A DNA stretch of 64,000 nucleotides from Thelephora terrestris (lineage: Eukaryota; Basidiomycota; Agaricomycetes; Thelephorales; Thelephoraceae), in contig WIUZ02000025.1 in NCBI GenBank assembly GCA_015956445.1, positions 291,770-355,769 of the forward strand. The letters are read 5' to 3'. Below are positions 1 to 10,704 of the stretch, in pieces. A program made the position numbers and the translations under genes. How positions within the stretch are numbered: position 1 is the stretch's first letter; each line of letters begins with the position of its first letter. The notes beneath the pieces are model-generated. The model was not told the origin of the DNA. It did no database searches and saw only the letters and a program-made list of their open reading frames with translations.

Positions 1-230
1 ATGATAGGTAGGTTAGGTTTGCCCATACCAGGTTAGGTTAGGTATAGGTTAGGTTAGGTTAGGTTAGGTTAGGTTAGGTCAGGTCAGGTTAGGGTTAGAT
101 TTGGGATTAGACCAGGTTTAGGATTAGGTTAGGCTTAGGTTCATGGGTCAAGTTTACATTGGCTCAGGTTAGATTGAGGATTAGGTTGTGGCTATTATCA
201 GGTTAAGTTTAGTTTCCATTAGGTTAGAGC
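1..230. repeat. Degenerate GGTTA/TTAGG simple repeat
   Basis: Repeated GGTTA/AGGTT words, perfect over about 40 bases near 30-80 and then degenerate. The perfect word is the pentamer TTAGG rather than the fungal telomere hexamer TTAGGG. It is accompanied by other satellites, so it reads as subtelomere-like or satellite sequence rather than a telomere end. Confidence 0.7.
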
Positions 231-359
231 CACAAACTGATATATGGTCTATCATGCATACAAACAGAGTCTAATTTTTTCAAATTCACACAGCTAATGG
301 TTGATTTATAAAGTATCTCCTTTCCTGGAATAGTGATATAATCCATGGGACATGGAGAA

Positions 360-1900
360 AGGACACCATTCTGCAACTGATGCCCCATGGGCACAAGATG
401 CTGTTGTACAACCCATGGTGCATGGGAATTGGATAGTGATGTACAACCCATGGGGCATGGAAAATAGATAGTGTTGTACAACCCATGCACCATGGAGAAT
501 GGATAGTGTTGTACAACCCATGCCCCATGGGGAAAGGATAGTGTTGTACAACCCATGGGGCATGGGAAATGGATAGCGTTGTACAACCCATGGGGCATGG
601 GAATTGGATAGTGTTGTACAACCCATGACCCATGGAGAAAGGATAGTGTTGTACAACCCATGGGGCATGGAGAATGGATGGTGTTGTACAACCCATGCCC
701 CATGGGGAACAGATAGCGTTGTACAACCCATGACCCATGGGGAACGGATAGCGTTGTACAATCCATGCCCCATGGGGAACAGATAGGGTTGTACAACCCA
801 TGGGGCATGGGAATTGGATAGTGTTGTACAACCCATGACCCATGGGAACTGGATAGTGTTGTACAACCCATGCCCCATGGAGAATGGATAGTGTTGTACA
901 ACCCATGCCCCATGGAGAAAGGATAGTGTTGTACAACCCATGACCCATGGGGAACGGATAGCGTTGTACAACCCATGGGGCATGGGAATTGGATAGTGTT
1001 GTACAACCCATGACCCATGGGAAATGGATAGTGTTGTACAACCCATGCCCCATGGAGAATGGATAGCGTTGTACAACCCATGACCCATGGGAAATGGATA
1101 GTGTTGTACAACCCATGCCCCATGGAGAATGGATAGTATTGTACAACCCATGCCCCATGGAGAATGGATAGCGTTGTACAACCCATGACCCATGGGGAAC
1201 AGATAGTGTTGTACAACCCATGGGGCATGGGAATTGGATAGCGTTGTACAACCCATGACCCATGGGAAATGGATAGTGTTGTACAACCCATGCCCCATGG
1301 AGAATGGATAGTATTGTACAACCCATGCCCCATGGAGAATGGATAGCGTTGTACAACCCATGACCCATGGGGAACGGATAGTGTTGTACAACCCATGACC
1401 CATGGGGAACAGATAGCATTGTACAACCCATGGGGCATGGGAATTGGATAGCGTTGTACAACCCATGCCCCATGGAGAATGGATAGTGTTGTACAACCCA
1501 TGACCCATGGGAAATGGATAGTGTTGTACAACCCATGGGGCATGGAAAATGGATAGTGTTGTACAACCCATGCCCCATGGAGAAAGGATAGCGTTGTACA
1601 ACCCATGACCCATGGGGAACGGATAGCGTTGTACAACCCATGGGGCATGGGAATTGGATAGCGTTGTACAACCCATGCCCCATGGGGAATGGATAGCATT
1701 GTACAACCCATGAGGCATGGGCAAGGGATAGTGTTGTACAACCCATGGGGCATGGGCAACAGATACCATTGTACAACCCATGGGGCATGGGCAACGGATA
1801 CTATTCCATTACCCATGGGTCATGGGTTGTACAATGGTATCTTTTCTCCATGGGTCATGGGTTGTACAACACGTTGTACAACGTTGCATGGCCCATGACC
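360..1900. repeat. 35-bp palindrome-rich minisatellite, about 40 units
   Basis: A 35-bp unit repeats with almost no length change. Each unit has the perfect palindrome GTTGTACAAC followed by a CCATGnnnCATGG module. The nnn core varies among units (mainly GGG, CCC and ACC). From about 1800 a few copies are in the opposite orientation. The minus strand lacks stop codons in all three phases of the unit. Because 35 is not a multiple of 3, each frame cycles through the same 35-residue repeat, which gives three long overlapping open frames of about 500 codons. These are explained by the repeat and are not evidence of a gene. Confidence 0.95.
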
Positions 1901-1962
1901 CATGGAGAATTGTCACGATGTATGGTCCATGACCCATGGAGAAAAGATAGCTGAACCCTGTG

Positions 1963-3128
1963 TAAACCTAACCCAATTCTAACCTTGCCTAGTTCTAACT
2001 CTGACCTGGCCTAGTTTGGCCTTATCTTATCTTATCTTATCTTATCTTATATATCTTGTATTATCATACCTATCCTTAACCTAACCTAACTCAGCCCAGC
2101 GTAACCTGACGTAGTCAACTTAACCTAGTCCACAACAGATTACCCAACCTAACATAAAGTGGTCCACCTGACCTAGCCTGATGTAACTTGACTTGATCTT
2201 ATCTCATCAGCTGTTGTCTTATCTAACCTTAGTCTAAATACCCTAGCTAACCAATGTCTCACCCAACCTCACCTGGCTCACCAGCACATGACTGGGCTAC
2301 AGGAACACACTGTGAGCTGCACCATCCCATATCCTGTACCCAACTGTCACTCAAGCACAGCAACTGTGGTGGACCTACAAGTTAGCGGACCTACAACTGT
2401 AGACTGCTCACTCAGTAGAGACATCTGTTATTCAGCCTCACCCACATACCACCCTCACCCTGTGTCCTGTACCAGACTGCAACTTCACCACAACTCAAGT
2501 TCAGCCATCTGGCTGAACCTGCAAGCCAGATTGATATAGACTACCAGTTATGCACCCGTGGATGTGTAGACCTGAGAGTACATTGGTTCAGCTGGGTAAT
2601 TGAACTTGAGTTGTGTAAAGTTGCAGTCTGGTACAGGGTGCGGGTGGTATGTGGGTGAGGCTGAATAACAGATGTCTCTACTGAGTGAGCAGTCTACAGT
2701 TGTAGGTCCGCTAACTTGTAGGTCCACCACAGTTGCTGTGCTTGAGTGACAGTTGGGTACAGGATATGGGATGGTGCAGCTCACAGTGTGTTCCTGTAGC
2801 CCAGTCATGTGCTGGTGAGCCAGGTGAGGTTGGGTGAGACATTGGTTAGCTAGGGTATTTAGACTAAGGTTAGATAAGACAACAGCTGATGAGATAAGAT
2901 CAAGTCAAGTTACATCAGGCTAGGTCAGGTGGACCACTTTATGTTAGGTTGGGTAATCTGTTGTGGACTAGGTTAAGTTGACTACGTCAGGTTACGCTGG
3001 GCTGAGTTAGGTTAGGTTAAGGATAGGTATGATAATACAAGATAGATAAGATAAGATAAGATAAGATAAGGCCAAACTAGGCCAGGTCAGAGTTAGAACT
3101 AGGCAAGGTTAGAATTGGGTTAGGTTTA
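1963..3128. repeat. Large near-perfect inverted repeat (about 0.55-kb arms)
   Basis: The left arm (about 1963-2520) is the reverse complement of the right arm (about 2584-3128), separated by a spacer of roughly 60 bases. Differences are few: six versus five CTTAT units near 2021-2050 and 3040-3070, a 7-base indel near 2465, and scattered substitutions near the loop. The arms end in the AAACCTAACCC type of sequence that makes up the surrounding satellite. Short open frames at 2288 (+) and 2808 (-) encode the same peptide only because they are the same arm read twice. It could form a long hairpin in RNA or a cruciform in DNA. No transposase or target duplication was identified. Confidence 0.92.
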
Positions 3129-3159
3129 GGGCAGGTTAGGTTTAGGTTGAGGTTTGGTG

Positions 3160-3320
3160 CTAGGTTAGGTGAGGTTTAGGTTAGGTGAGGTTTAGGTTAG
3201 GTGAGGTTTAGGTTAGGTGAGGTTTAGGTTAGGTGAGGTTTAGGTTAGGTGAGGTTTAGGTTAGGTGAGGTTTAGGTTAGGTGAGGTTTAGGTTAGGTGA
3301 GGTTTAGGTTAGGTTAGGTT
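3160..3320. repeat. 16-bp tandem satellite
   Basis: About ten tandem copies of a 16-bp unit of the form TTAGGTGAGGTTTAGG. It passes into plain GGTTA repeats and GGTTTA repeats up to about 3340. It is related in base composition to the repeat at the start of the window. Confidence 0.9.
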
Positions 3321-3339
3321 AGATTTAGGTTTAGGTTTA

Positions 3340-4079
3340 GGGGTAGTTTATGGCCAAAAACTGGTCTGTATTTTATGATATAATGAATATTATGAATATA
3401 TTTGTATTTTCCTATTTTTATGAATTTTTAGGGGCAGAAAATACATTAATATCGAAATTGTGAGCCATTTAATAAATGAAAAAAATCAAAATAATTTTCA
3501 TAAAATATTTATATATATTCTGGAATTTTTGGCAATTTTTTCGGAATTTTCCAGCCAGAAAAACCATTTTTTGGATATTTCTGGAATTAATCCACTATTT
3601 TGGGCACTTTCTAGACCCGTGGGGATTTTTTTCGGTATTTTTTACAATTTTTTCGGCATTTTTCGGATCCTTTTAGCATATAATTTCCCTTTTAAGAAAT
3701 TTCCCTTTTTGGTAATCTATCAAATATTTTCTAAAAAGGAAATTTTTTTTTAGGAAAGACCCCTCCAAAAGCATTTTTGAAATGCTTATGTAAGCCATCA
3801 AAACTTTCCTTTTTTGTTGGTCACATGACCTGCTTATGTCAGTCATCAAAAATTTCCTTTTTGGGAACTTTTTGATTGGTAATTCCCACAGTATATTTTT
3901 CATTATATAAGCAATCCACTCTCCCGGGTCATCTTACACTGTCAGCACTTGCCTAATTGGGAACACCAGTGCCCGGTCAGCTGGGTCCTAGTCTCCCCCA
4001 TAATTTTGATCAATACTCTATGAGTAAAATTTGCCCCCTTGGGGGCATTGAGAAACTTATGAGAAAAATCATTCACTTT
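3340..4079. other. AT-rich spacer without recognised gene
   Basis: AT-rich sequence with many short runs such as TTTCCTTTTT on both strands. The small open frames here are AT-biased and low in complexity, and none resembles a known protein. The last bases are the left flank of the Tc1/mariner element, ending in the TA target at 4080-4081. Confidence 0.5.
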
Positions 4080-4081
4080 TA

Positions 4082-4350
4082 TTGCGGTTTTCAATAATGT
4101 TGGCACGGGCACTTTTTCGATCATTATTATTATTATTATTTTTATAATTACAATCTCAACCTCATCGACTCGCTCGGCTTACAGCACCTCAGGGACCCAA
4201 CGGATCTGCTCAAAAATAGTGGTGTTGTGACCGCTGAGAGGTCTACTTTCAAGCAACGTTGAGCTTTTCCCAAAAAAGCGATTTTGAATTCCGACCCGCC
4301 TCTGACCCCGACCGGTGTCCAGCACCCCAAGGAACGTTCAATTTGGCCCA
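4082..4350 (+). repeat. Left terminal inverted repeat of the Tc1/mariner element
   Basis: About 269 bases pair with 14091-14359 as an inverted copy. It includes an (ATT)n run near 4125-4143 that appears as (AAT)n in the partner. Differences are mainly substitutions toward the inner end. Confidence 0.9.
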
Positions 4351-4620
4351 GGGCCTTTTGTAACAGTGCTCAGTGAGTCACTAGCTCACGATGACGATGA
4401 GATTTTGGCAGGCAGATGTACTGACACGTTGTTCTTCTTTTAGAAGATGTGCGGACGTCGATATTCAGATGACATCCGGAAGTCAGTCTCTCGTGCCGCT
4501 AAAATGGGGTCAGACTATGCTATGATTGAAGCATTCACTGGTGTGAGCAAGCGCCAAATCCAACGAATCATTTTCGAGGAGAAGCACGGAATTACGTCGC
4601 GAGACGAGGATCATGGGTGG

Positions 4621-6002
4621 TGTCGGACATGAGAACAACCATGTCATTATTTATGATAATTCACCACAAAAAAAATTAGATTAGATAAGATAGCAGCCTT
4701 ATCAGATAAGATTAGATAAGATAAGGACAAGACATTCATGGAATGTTACAGAATGTTACAGAAAGTTCAGGAACATCCTAGAATGCGCCGGAACATCCTG
4801 GAACTTGCCGGAATGTTCTAGAAGGTGACGGAACGTCACACCCCATGTGACACCGGTCACGCTTTTGTGACATTTTGTCACACTTGTGACGTCTGTCACT
4901 CCATTAATTACCATAGAATACAATAGAAGGCCATAGAATGTTCTAGAATAATCTCACATGAAAAAGTATATAAAGAACTCACCCATAACCTTTTACCCCT
5001 CTCTCTCTCTACCCAACAGCTGTTGGCCACTGGCCAGTAGTTGTCCCCTCTATCCCCTCTTCCCTCTATAACTCACCCTCTTTTACTCTACCCCTTTTCA
5101 CCAAGATCCCTACTTTGCCTCACCTCCTTAGGCCTGAGTGGTTGAGTGATTTTCAGTAATCACATACCATTTTGAGCCCCACCTCTGTGTGAATAAGTTC
5201 TAAGTTTGGACTTCTGAATAAGCTTAGTACACTTGACTCTGTGACATAGCAATATCCTTATCTCTGTTAGTGCTGAAGGCAGACCCTTCAGGCAGAGAGT
5301 ATTCTACCTCAGACTAGTGACTGACTAGGTGACAGACAGATTTAGTAATAGTACCACATTGGTATCCGACGTATCAGTATCTCAGACATATCAAGAAGTT
5401 TATCTTATCAAGACAGGTTCTCAAGTTTCAGCAGTATCAAGTTATCAGACGTATCTCAGCAGCATTTGGACGTACCTCAGCAGTATATTGACAGATCATC
5501 AAAACTACTCAGACATATCAGCACAGCCTCAGAAGTATTAGCACAGCCACCCCCTTAACACAGCCACAGCACAGCTACTTACATAGCCACAGTGCACAGC
5601 ATTCTACAGAGCCTCATACACAGCCTCGATCGTATCAGTTTCACACATCATTATCTCCATTCCCGATCATCAGTGTAGATCAGGAACTCCATTCTTATCA
5701 AGATCAGCAACCCCCTTTACATTCTTACTAGGTGTTTGGACCAGGGAATATACGTGCAGTAGTGATAAAGGTTACTGAACCCCTCTGAACACATCTGAAG
5801 GACCTACAACCTCCTTCAGCAAACTCACCAGGACAAGGAGCCGGAAAGTACGAAACCCTGCCCACCCTGTGGAGTTGATAGTCAGGATAACTGACTTCTC
5901 AACCAGCCTACTTAGTTGTTAACGCTTAGCTTCTAAGTAAACCAAGAAGGACTAGTAAGAGTTCTTATAGACCTCTACACTACAACCTCAGTCAACTTGA
6001 CA
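4621..6002 (+). mobile_element. Solo LTR (about 1.38 kb), copy 1
   Basis: It starts TGTCGGACATGAG and ends CTTGACA, and is closely similar along its length to 50221-51640. A TATA-like TATATAAAG lies near 4968, followed by a CT-rich leader, as in an LTR promoter. There is no internal reverse transcriptase or integrase. The flanking four bases are GTGG (4617-4620) and GCAG (6003-6006), two transitions apart. Taking four bases as the duplication restores the transposase frame. The short open frame at 5329 lies in low-complexity sequence and is probably not a gene. Confidence 0.8.
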
Positions 6003-6666
6003 GCAGCGGACACGTCAGAGGATTTTGAAGCCAGAGCATCTTGAGGTGAGTTGTAACAGCATCGCAATTGATGCGCCTGCCAGAACACCCACACATTTTG
6101 TCAGTTTCTGAAAGCTTCCATCTCCCGCAACCACTCGCTATTCCTCGGAGAATTGAAGTCTCAGCTCCGCAGGCAATATGGTGTCAGCGCTTCTACGTCC
6201 ACTATCTTTCGTGCCCTCAAAGAGGCTGGATATACAAGGAAGAAGGTGAACTCCTGTTCATAGTATGCTTTGTATTTTGAACTAATACCCCGCAGATTGA
6301 CCGCAGGGCAATCGAGATGGACGAAGACGATCGCGCCACATATATCTACCTCATATGTTCCAGGTATCGCCCTGAACAATTGGTATTTGTCGATGAGAGT
6401 TCTTGTGACCGCCGAATCGCTCGGGGGTATGGTCGTGCCATCAAGGGTCAGCGGGTCTTTAGGAAAGCTTTATTTGTCCGCAGTAAAAGGTTTTTTTAAT
6501 TTACCCAATTTGAACACGATCACCGCTACTCACACTGTTGTAGATTTTCAGTCCTCCCAGCTATCTCTCTCGATGGAATCCTCACCGTGAATGTCGTTGA
6601 AGGATCATATGACTCGGATTCATTTGCGAGGTTCATCGACAGCCTCTGTCAGGGTTGTGGGCCTGC

Positions 6667-7290
6667 TTACTGTTTAGGGGACGCTAGAGGATTGGTGGGC
6701 GGGTAAGGTGTGTCGGGACGAACGTTGAAAGGAGTTCCTGGGGTAGAGATGAGAGGAGGAGGAATATCAAGCGAGAGTGGAGACTCGGATTGATAGGGGT
6801 GGAAGGGTGAGTGGTAGTCTTGGCAGAATTGTCTCAGTTGTTGAATAAAGGGGTCGAAGTCGTGGTCGCTGAGGCGTTCGAAACTTACGAGGTATTCTAG
6901 AACAGAGTAAGGTAGTTCAGTTGGGATTTCCCACCACAAGACAATAATAGCAGGGGAGTGGGTATGAACGTTGGTGGTGAGATGAATACGAGGATTTGGG
7001 AAGTAAAAGGCGGGGCTTATACTGAAATAAACAGTGGCTAAAACGCTGCCGGTGACGTCGGAATTCCAAAGGAATTGGTGGTCCGCTCCTAATAAGAAAG
7101 GGGGAGTAGTGACTCCGGAATCAAGCGCAGCAAAGGGGCGATAGTAAGGGAAGTGGGTGAGTAAACCGGTGGTTCGGTTTACTTGAAGGCTTCTGATGAG
7201 TTTATACTCCCAGACAGACCTTCTGGCGTCGGGGATGACTGGACGTTGGATGGGACTAGTAGAGGGGAAGGGGTTAGGGGCTCTGAACAT
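6667..7290 (-). CDS. Hypothetical protein of the LTR-like element, ORF A copy 1
   Basis: A 207-residue open frame from the ATG at 7290 to a stop about 20 bases inside the element's left end. The protein is proline-rich at both ends and has a central segment with several aromatic and hydrophobic stretches (SVLATVYFSISPAFYFP, IIVLWWEIPTELPYSVLEYL). I recognise no family. A TATA-like box lies about 150 bases upstream. The same ORF occurs in the second copy (11267-11817) but is broken there, so copy 1 is the better version. Confidence 0.5.
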   Translation of the reverse strand: MFRAPNPFPSTSPIQRPVIPDARRSVWEYKLIRSLQVNRTTGLLTHFPYYRPFAALDSGVTTPPFLLGADHQFLWNSDVTGSVLATVYFSISPAFYFPNPRIHLTTNVHTHSPAIIVLWWEIPTELPYSVLEYLVSFERLSDHDFDPFIQQLRQFCQDYHSPFHPYQSESPLSLDIPPPLISTPGTPFNVRPDTPYPPTNPLASPKQ

Positions 7291-7610
7291 ACACTGGCAG
7301 GAGAATTCCTGCTAAGATGAGTCAGAAATAGTAAGGCGTGAAGACAATTCTTCAGCTTACTTTGTTTATTCAAGTTGTGGGTAGAGGAGTACAGAAGAGA
7401 TTGAGAATGGGGAAAAGAAAGGAGCGAACGCTCTTCCTTATATACCCAGTCCTCTACAGGAGTCATTATTCTACAACAAACCAAACAGGAATCAACATGG
7501 TCTGTGCGTACTTTAGGGTGGGGTAAATGAGTCAGGGAGGTGGAACTTAGAGCGACCGATACCGGGTACGAGATAGGGGAACAATAGCGAAGGAGTCATT
7601 AGGAACTGGA

Positions 7611-7750
7611 TGGGGATTTCTCTGGTTTCATGGTAGCAATAGAAGCATGACGGGGATTTCCCATGATCGGTGGGGATTTCCCTGGATTAATGGTGGCAAT
7701 AGAAGCGCGGTGGGGATTTCTCATGATCGATGGGGATTTCCCAGGGTTTG
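7611..7750 (+). promoter_or_regulatory. 60-bp tandem with five GGGGATTTC motifs between divergent promoters
   Basis: Five copies of GGGGATTTCyC begin at about 7612, 7652, 7672, 7712 and 7732, in a 60-bp tandem repeat of a little over two units. They lie between the two divergent TATA-like boxes of the element, where an enhancer would be expected. The second copy of the element has the equivalent region with fewer motifs. Regulatory activity is inference. Confidence 0.45.
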
Positions 7751-7953
7751 ATGGGATCTCGTTTGGGGTTAAGGGTTCGTTTTATCCTAATTGGGACTTT
7801 AATGAGTGATGTCCTTCATTGTTTTCCCTTTTTGTCGTCTCATTGAGTCAGCCGTATATAATCCCGGGGGATTACTGGTCCTTTCTCTCCATCGCCTCTT
7901 TTCCTTTCCCACAAACACCATCACCACTCCCCTCTCAAACAAGTTCTACTACT

Positions 7954-8848
7954 ATGTCTGCTTACGCTGCCAACGCTGCTCTGCTCAACGCCGCCGCCAC
8001 CCCCTTCGATCTTTCCCCGTCCTTTGAGACGGACGCTCCCTACGACGTGGAGCAACACTTGTACGATTCCCCCGCCAACATCGCCCATGACAACCAGGTG
8101 GCGGTGGACTTCTTGACCGCTCACAATGCTCCTGCCGAGTTCTGGGAGCAAGCTGGGTATGAAGACCCCAACAGGACTCGAAGGTGGGCTCCTGGAGTCA
8201 CTCCTATGCAGGATGCGATGGAACAGGAGAGGGAGGATAGGATTTTGAAGTTGGAGAGGAGGATGGACGTCATGTATGTGGTTGTTAACAGTCTTAATGA
8301 AGACTTCTCTCACTTCGCCTTGGAACATTGGAAACCTTTCCAGGAGTCTCTCCTCCGATACTTCGGTCACAGGTGTCATGGAGCCTACTGCACCGATGCA
8401 GCTCCCCACTCCCCCGTCATCCCTCCGCCGCCTTCAAGATCAGGGAGTCCCTCTTCCTCAGTCCCCTCCCTGGAGTCCTGTCCCTCGTCGTCAGATGGTG
8501 GAGAGGACCCAGAAGAAAAGTCACAAGAGTCCGATCGCTCGTACTGGACAACGTTGTCGTCCCTCCGACAAGTCACGACAGGTTCGGATGAAGTTGAAGG
8601 TGGAGGTAGCGGGTCTCCAGGACCGTTATGGATTCGCATTGGTGAGCGCGGCGTTGACGGACGTGAAGCGGGAGATGCAGGACAGTCTGTTCCATGATGT
8701 GTTAGGATGTAGGGAGTGTTGGCAGGATCCGATAACGCGGGCATACTCGTATTGCCCTCAGAGCGTACATAATCCTCACCACTTTGCTCATCGTTGTCCG
8801 TTTGCTCAGGACTGCTCTTGTGACGTGGACCCTTTTGTTCTTGTTTAG
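7954..8848 (+). CDS. Hypothetical protein of the LTR-like element, ORF B copy 1 (two overlapping frames)
   Basis: The ATG at 7954 opens a frame running to 8697: an Ala-rich start, a helical E/R-rich middle (EQEREDRILKLERRMDVM) and a Ser/Pro/acidic tail. A second overlapping frame runs to 8848 and ends in a Cys/His-rich segment (GCRECW, then CPQSVHNPHHFAHRCPFAQDC) that could bind zinc. Both frames are kept in the inverted copy at 9810-10704. This suggests an unrecognised intron, a programmed shift, or an old frameshift before the copies separated. A TATA-like box sits about 100 bases upstream. No known family recognised. Confidence 0.5.
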
Positions 8849-9809
8849 CAATGTCATGTCTAGTGGTCGTTCTTGTACTTTTATTTCTTCGAATAAGACC
8901 AATGTCTTGAATTATCTGCGTGATCTTGGATAATATGTCACGTGTTCGTGACAGCCTCCTCTATCACATGAACCCATATCCGGGGCCAAACTCTGTCATC
9001 ATCATGGATAACTGTAGAATCCACAAGTCAGACCTGGTCCGCGAGATTATCGAGGGACGGTAAGTGCATTTTTTGATGCCGCATGTGTATCATTTTGACT
9101 GCACCAGAGGGATGCGATGCGAGTTTTTGCCCGCTTATTCTCCAGATTTCAATCCTATTGAACTTGCTTTTTCCAAGTTCAAAATGTATATCAAAGGAAA
9201 GGAGGCTGAATTCCATGCACTAGATCAAGACAATGAGTTGGAAGTCCACTTATTCTTGATTAGGGCCATATATTCAGTAACGCCAGAGGATGCTCGTGCA
9301 TATTTTAGACACTGCGGTTATCTCTAGTCAAACTCTAATGTAATGCTGTGCTGTCAAGTCAAATTTGCCGAGTGGCAACCGCGTATATGGGAGGTCTGCC
9401 TTTCGAGATTTCTTTCGCTAACCACCACATGGCGGGGTCCAAATCCACCAACCGCACTGCCGCTGCAACTGCTGCTCGCCGCAAACCAAAAAACATCTCA
9501 GGCATTGAGAATGTGACAGAAACTGAGGCTCCTCCAAAGAAGCCACGGCCGAAGCCCACGCGGAAACGACCTCCGCAAAATACGAGCTCGGCAGTAGACG
9601 CGAATGCGGACCTTGACCCAGGCCAGATACAAGTGATACCCCGCAAACCAAGAGTCCCAAATGCGGACAACTATGATGACGGCGATGGCAGGAGTGTTAG
9701 AAGTGACTGTCACGAACGCGTGAGATAGTGGCTAAAATCGCACAAATAATTCAAGACATTGGTCTTATTCGTAGTAATAATACAAAGGTAACTAGCAAAT
9801 ATTACAAAA

Positions 9810-10704
9810 CTAAACAAGAACAAAGGGGTCTACATCACAAGCACAGTCCTGAGCAAAGGGGCAACGATGCGCAAAATGATGAGGGTTGTGTACGCTTTGA
9901 GGACAATAAGCATACACCCGAGTCACCGGGTCTTGCCAACATTTCCTACATCCCAACACATCATGAAATAGGCTATCATGCATCTCCCGCTTCACGTCCA
10001 TCAGCGCCGCGCTCACTAATGCGAACCCATAACGGTCCTGGAGACCCGCTACCTCTACCTTCAACTTCATCCGAACCTGCCGTGACTTGTCGGAGGGATG
10101 ACAACGTTGTCCAGTACGAGTCATCGGACTCTTGTGACTTTTCTTCTGGGTCCTCTCCACCATCTGATGCCTCGGAACAGGACTCCAAGGAGGGGATTGA
10201 GGAAGAGGAACTCCCTGATCGTGAAGGTGGCGGAGGGATGATGGGGGAGTGAGGAGCTGCATCGGTGCAGTAGGCTCCGTGGCATCTGTGACCGAAGTAC
10301 TTGAGGAAAGACTCCTGGAAGGGTTTCCAATGTTCCAAAGCAAAGTGAGAGAAGTCTTCATTGAGACTGTTGACGACCACATACATGACGACCATCCTCC
10401 GCTCCAACTTCAAGATCCTATCTTCCCTCTCTTGCTCCATCGCGGCTTGCATGGGAGTGACTCCAGGAGCCCACCTTCGAGTACTATTGGGATCTTCGTA
10501 CCCAGCTTGCTCCCAGAACTCGGCGGGAGCATTGTGAGCCATCAGAAAATCCACGGCCACCTGGTTGTCATGGGCGATGTTGGAGGGAGTATCGTATAAA
10601 TGTTGCTCCACATTGAAAGGAGCATCCGTCTCGAAGGACGGGGAGAAGTCGAAGGGGGTGGCCGCAGCGTTGAGCAAGGCGTTGTTGGTAGCCTAAGCAG
10701 ACAT
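9810..10704 (-). pseudogene. ORF B of the LTR-like element, copy 2
   Basis: Counterpart of 7954-8848. The ATG at 10704 is followed three codons later by TAG where copy 1 has TAC, so the start is broken. Downstream, the two overlapping frames (to 9976 and to 9810) and the Cys/His-rich end are well preserved. Confidence 0.6.

Larger units (their letters stand above)
6647..8953 (-). mobile_element. LTR-like element with two divergent ORFs, copy 1 (2307 bp)
   Basis: It starts TGTCAGGGTTG and ends GTTCGTGACA, flanked by the perfect 5-bp duplication GCCTC (6642-6646 and 8954-8958) inside the transposase. TG...CA ends with 5-bp duplications are LTR hallmarks, yet the body holds two divergent coding regions (minus 6667-7290, plus 7954-8848) and two TATA-like boxes (GTATATAAGG on the minus strand near 7437-7446, GTATATAATC on the plus strand near 7855). 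No reverse transcriptase, integrase or second LTR is present. On the minus strand the order TATA, CT-rich leader, AATAAA fits U3-R-U5. I read it as a solo LTR of a long-LTR retroelement whose LTR itself carries genes. Confidence 0.75.
4447..9327 (+). pseudogene. Tc1/IS630-type DD34E transposase, split by two insertions
   Basis: The coding sequence begins at the ATG at 4447 with a helix-turn-helix segment (TGVSKRQIQRI). It is interrupted at 4621 by a solo LTR, resumes after 6006 with a second winged-helix-like part (YGVSASTSTIFRALKEAGY) and is interrupted again at 6647. It then resumes at 8954. The catalytic residues are visible: first D in FVDES, second D in MDNC, E in NPIE. There are 34 residues between the second D and the E, counted across the 9059-9107 intron. 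Introns are also apparent near 6027-6064, 6245-6296 and 6488-6543. Removing each insertion with one target duplication restores the reading frame, so both hits are recent relative to the decay of the coding sequence. It would bind the terminal repeats and cut and paste the element at TA. Confidence 0.88.

Noticed and set aside
1-80. Chromosome-end telomere
   Set aside because: The repeat is degenerate after a few units, is TTAGG rather than TTAGGG, and continues into other satellites on the same side as unique DNA.
224-1816. Three overlapping minus-strand ORFs of 491-530 codons with a 35-residue repeat
   Set aside because: They are the three phases of a 35-bp minisatellite that has no stop codons on that strand. 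No promoter, introns or non-repeat domain supports a gene.
360-1900. CRISPR-like array
   Set aside because: The units are contiguous with no unique spacers, and the genome is fungal.
2288-2808. Two ORFs on opposite strands encoding the same peptide
   Set aside because: They are the two arms of one inverted repeat, and the identity follows from the palindrome.
4621-4632. GGACA at 4625 and 6008 as the target duplication of the first solo LTR
   Set aside because: The second copy also has GGACA before TGAGAAC, so that word belongs to the element start.
6642-8958. TIR-type DNA transposon with CTGTCA ends and a 3-bp duplication
   Set aside because: TG...CA ends with a perfect 5-bp duplication fit better in both copies and also restore the transposase frame exactly.
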